Source: Cymbomonas tetramitiformis
Lineage: Eukaryota > Chlorophyta > Pyramimonadophyceae > Pyramimonadales > Pyramimonadaceae
DNA length: 64,000 bases
Direction of reading: 5' to 3'
Assembly: GCA_001247695.2 (NCBI GenBank)
Contig: LGRX02003681.1
Span: 1 to 64,000, forward strand
In this document: one piece after another, positions 61,043-64,000 of the stretch
Position numbering within the stretch: the first letter of the stretch is position 1
How the letters are laid out: every line of letters starts with the position of its first letter
Program-made: the position numbers and the translations under genes
The notes under the pieces: model-generated
The model's database searches: none
What the model was told of the DNA's origin: nothing
Seen by the model: only the letters and a program-made list of their open reading frames with translations

Positions 61043-61437
61043 ACAGCGTTTTAGGTCCATATTTATTTTCACATCAAGTATAAAAGCCCAGAGACGTCAT
61101 ATGGCGTCTTTGACCCAGAATTCGAGTTCTTTGGTTTTCATAGCCTGATTTGTCCGCTTATTCTGAATTAGTGTATTCCGCTAACTTTGACGGCTTCGAA
61201 GTATCCTACGTGGCGAATTGTCAAAATTCGGCGGCGCGCTCTTTCAGTATCCCTCAGAAGGGCATGTTTAGCAAAATTGTCGGGTGGAATCTCCGGTCTT
61301 GCCGCGGTTTGACCGGACAGCGCGCCAACGTCCTCCCGGTAACAAATCTAAATGAGTAAATTCAAATATATTATTTCAGATTTATACTCAATACTGTAAT
61401 CGTCGAGTCGCGACACTATCGACTATGTCTATCTGGC

Positions 61438-62300
61438 ATGGCACGTCATCGTCAAGTCTCACGTCAGAAACCTAACGTTAAACGTCTGCGTTTACAAGGA
61501 AGCAGATGCACCGTCGCGTGCTCAACAGTGAGTGCTTTTGATCATATCATACATCATTTGGACACCCTGCGCTGGTTCAGCTGCGACGCTCCGTCCCTTG
61601 CGAGGACAAGTGAACGTGTTGCTATTGATTGTGGTGCGATGATCTCAGACCTGGGTCATATTTTATGGGCGCATATGAATGGCGAAGATATCGTGATTCG
61701 CGTGGTGTTCCTTCCGTTGGTAATATGTGCAGTCGTTGGGTGTGGCTTCTTACTCGCTCGCGACGGAAGGCTCTGGAAACCTCCGACTCTCAGTGAAGCT
61801 GGAGATGGGACTGTCAGTTTCCCTTACATATTGATATATCGTGTATGCATCTTCATAATATGCTTTGAAGGTCTCGTGGCGACCGTCGTCCGCATGGGAA
61901 CCACTGCCTATCTTTACTATACCATATGGAACTTCTCTTTCTTGACGCTATATTTCTTGGCGAGTTCTCGATCCCAGTGTTTTCTCTAAACGTTTATGAA
62001 TTAAACTTAATTGTGATACTGAGACTGTTGTACGACGCGTACAGATTGCGACTTTCTACAGTTTTCAGTGTTGGAGATTATGCCGAAATTCTGGTGCCAA
62101 CGAGAGCGAGCTTGAGCAGCCAACGGGGGCACTAGGCGGTGTGATGAGCGCGATTTATGCAATTGAGTTAACAAACATATACACAGTCGATTTCATTTTT
62201 TGGGCAGTGCTTTACAAGCCCCCAATGCTGGACTACGACACCTGTCTAATGCACGGGGCCAACTTCTTCTTTTTGACCGGCGATTTCTTGATGAATAATA
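61438..62300 (+). CDS. Rolling-stone/FAR-17a-like multipass membrane protein, host gene
   Basis: The first exon (from the ATG at 61438 to about 61965) has hydrophobic spans IVIRVVFLPLVICAVVGCGFLL, ILIYRVCIFIICFEGLVATVV and TAYLYYTIWNFSFLTLYFLAS. The YYT.WNF..L..YF phrase is characteristic of rolling-stone-type membrane proteins. A second exon (about 62110-62300, VMSAIYAIELTNIYTVDFIFWAVLYKP...MHGANFFFLTGDFLMNN) gives two more spans with the family's conserved His-x-x-Asn and ends at AATATG/GTAACT. Further 3' exons (perhaps after TATTTCAG at 62755) are unconfirmed. Function of the family is poorly known. Confidence 0.55.
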
Positions 62301-63295
62301 TGGTAACTTCCCAGCCTCGACTTCTAAGCACTTATAAGCGAAATTCCGTGACGCGGTGCACTATGAGTTGTCGCACCGCATGCGATATGTGCAAAGCGAT
62401 AGATACCCCAAGCATAGCACACGAATGAAAGCCTGAATAAACTAGCTTCATCTAAGGTCCGAGCGGCGGCTTCATCTGATGGCCATCTTGGAGTACCTTG
62501 GAAGAGCCGCTTTAAGTGCCGCGCATTCGAATTTGCTGCTTTTTGGTTTATGCTCTTCGTTCCACGGAATCCAATTTCGGTTTGCCGCCTAACAACTGAG
62601 TATTAAAAGACCGAGAAAGCTTGTTGGGCGCAGCCACTGCGATATGAAAACTATATATGGCTCGCAACGTTCATATCGGTATACGCCACTATGTTATTGA
62701 TATGCCATGCGAGCGGATATTGGTAATTCCTTTCAATCTCCCCTCCTATTTCAGGCTACTGCACATTTTGCTCTCCTTGGCTTGTACGAAACAAACTTCC
62801 CCAAGTCGAGTGGGCAGTTCTAGTCTTCGCTCTCAGAATGATGCGAGGTACCCCGAAGCAGGTGCCGGGGAGTGATATGCGGTACCCACATTAGGACACT
62901 CGGCATACGAAGCACTTTCAATAAAGCACGGTGCTCGCACTGAAGCAATGGGCACCTGGAAGCACGTTTCGTACAGTAGCACGCGGTGCCCCTCACGCGT
63001 CGATGGCAGCCCGAATTGTGTTATAAAATGTGATATGCAAGGCAGTAATCTCAACGGGGTATCGCCTGATAACCCCAAAGCATGCTCCGTATAGTAAAGT
63101 ACGGCACCTACAGGGCAGCACGTGGCACCCGCGAGCACCTTCCGTAGATGGGAAGGCGGTACTCCGAATGGGAAAGTAGGCGCCCCCTCAGACAGCAACA
63201 ATGCCTATTAGCCTTTGCCTTACATGTACGAATCCATCAGTGACGTGTGCTTCCACTGCATCGCCGTGCCTGTCCCCGATCTCTTCTCGTCACCA
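62301..63295. other. Intron or intergenic, no further gene supported
   Basis: The stretch 62850-63180 has recurring GGTACCCC/GGTGCC words but no clean repeat unit. No reliable exon found. Confidence 0.4.
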
Positions 63296-63298
63296 CAG

Positions 63299-63528
63299 CC
63301 AAAAGCCACGTCGGTGCGGACAAGCAACCCCCTGGGGTCTCCTTGTACACCACGGCCAAAAGCCACGTCGGTGCGGACAAGCAACCCCCTGGGGTCTCCT
63401 TGTACACCACGGCCAAAAGCCACGTCGGTGCAGACAAGCAACCCCCTGGGGTCTCCTTGTACACCACGGCCAAAAGCCACGTCGGTGCAGACAAGCAACC
63501 CCCTGGGGTCTCCTTGTACACGGGTACA
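63299..63528. repeat. 57-bp tandem repeat, four copies
   Basis: Each unit contains AAAAGCCACGTCGGTGC and CAAGCAACCCCCTGGGG. Copies are nearly identical, differing mainly at GTGCGGAC/GTGCAGAC. Length divisible by three keeps five of six frames open, so frames here do not indicate genes. Confidence 0.95.
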
Positions 63529-64000
63529 ATGCCACGCCGTGCACCACCTCCGCTTAGCCCTCTGCACCACCGCCACACCATTTAACGCTCAAGTCACCCT
63601 TGCGCGTTTCACTGGCCCATGAATGCCATGCGCTCATGGTATTTGATCGCCAGTAGGGGTACAGCGAGGACGCCCGCTCCGCGCCTTTTGTGCAGCGCTG
63701 AGGCTACGTACCGGCGCACGAACTCCCCTGTCCCGGCGGTAGCTAGTCACGCGCGCGAAACTGTGGGAAGTCCGATGCCTTCATCCTGCGGTAGTTGGTG
63801 CGTGTAGACTGCCGGAGTTGGTTACATCCTGACCACTAGCTCGGTATACTAGCTCTCACCCAGCTCATGACGCCACCGATCTTGGAGCGCGACGTCCCGC
63901 TCGTGACTGTGACTTTGGCCGTTCTCCGCATCCTGCATATTTGGTTCTGGTTCCCATTTTTCCTTCAAAGCGATCGGGCGATTCCTTCCCTCGGAAGGGG
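63529..64000. other. No gene seen to the right edge
   Basis: About 470 bases of mixed composition without a supported frame or repeat. Confidence 0.5.

Noticed and set aside
63215..63622. Overlapping ORFs of 85-135 codons in five frames
   Set aside because: They result from a 57-bp repeat whose length is a multiple of three.

Overview
The window is nuclear DNA from a eukaryote, most likely a green-lineage alga or a related protist. It is not bacterial: coding regions near the right are split by GT-AG introns, and about two thirds of the window is nested eukaryotic transposons and a decayed endogenous virus. The green-lineage guess rests on the plant/algal-type 2-oxoglutarate dioxygenase gene and on methyltransferase-carrying Ty3-type retroelements. 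It is an inference, not a database result.

Region 1 (1-15,200). A truncated Ulp1/C48-type protease gene runs off the left edge. It abuts, head to head, an AT-rich relic of a Polinton-like virus (PLV/Maverick class): DNA polymerase B (5' truncated, frameshifted), a DUF5754-like small gene, an rve integrase, a lipase, a putative penton, a frameshifted and truncated major capsid protein, and a fibre gene with AIGxxA repeats. Imperfect intergenic hairpins close several of these genes. The virus is broken by a minisatellite, by a transposase-like fragment, and by a 5'-truncated Ty3 element whose pol ends in a chromodomain plus a C5-cytosine methyltransferase. That element sits in frame inside the fibre gene.

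Region 2 (15,640-27,834, minus strand). A 12-kb LTR retroelement carries gag, a multipass membrane region fused to the reverse transcriptase, RNase H, a second and different C5-methyltransferase, an integrase, a PHD finger and a second Rossmann methyltransferase-like domain. A 606-bp insertion with an 18-bp target duplication splits the PHD finger. The LTRs are arranged as in a circularly permuted element.

Region 3 (28,015-42,336, minus strand). A DIRS-type tyrosine-recombinase retrotransposon (gag, RT, RNase H, NPPF adenine-methyltransferase, recombinase) has split direct repeats. Two later insertions split it: a 5.3-kb terminal-inverted-repeat element (CCGG duplication) in RNase H, and a 3.57-kb gag-only LTR element (CCTTT duplication) in gag. 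Its own length is about 5.4 kb.

Region 4 (42,337-64,000). This is host-like sequence with intron-containing genes: a two-lobed retropepsin-like aspartic protease (+), an ICU11-like 2OG-Fe(II) dioxygenase with minisatellite-filled introns (-), an E2/UBC-like exon just upstream of it (-), a 5'-truncated LINE lying between two (ATGTC)n tracts (+), and a rolling-stone/FAR-17a-like membrane protein (+). Introns and intergenic DNA carry several minisatellites.

Three different methyltransferase lineages are carried by three different mobile elements here, next to PHD and chromodomain readers. This suggests elements that write or read their own chromatin state.
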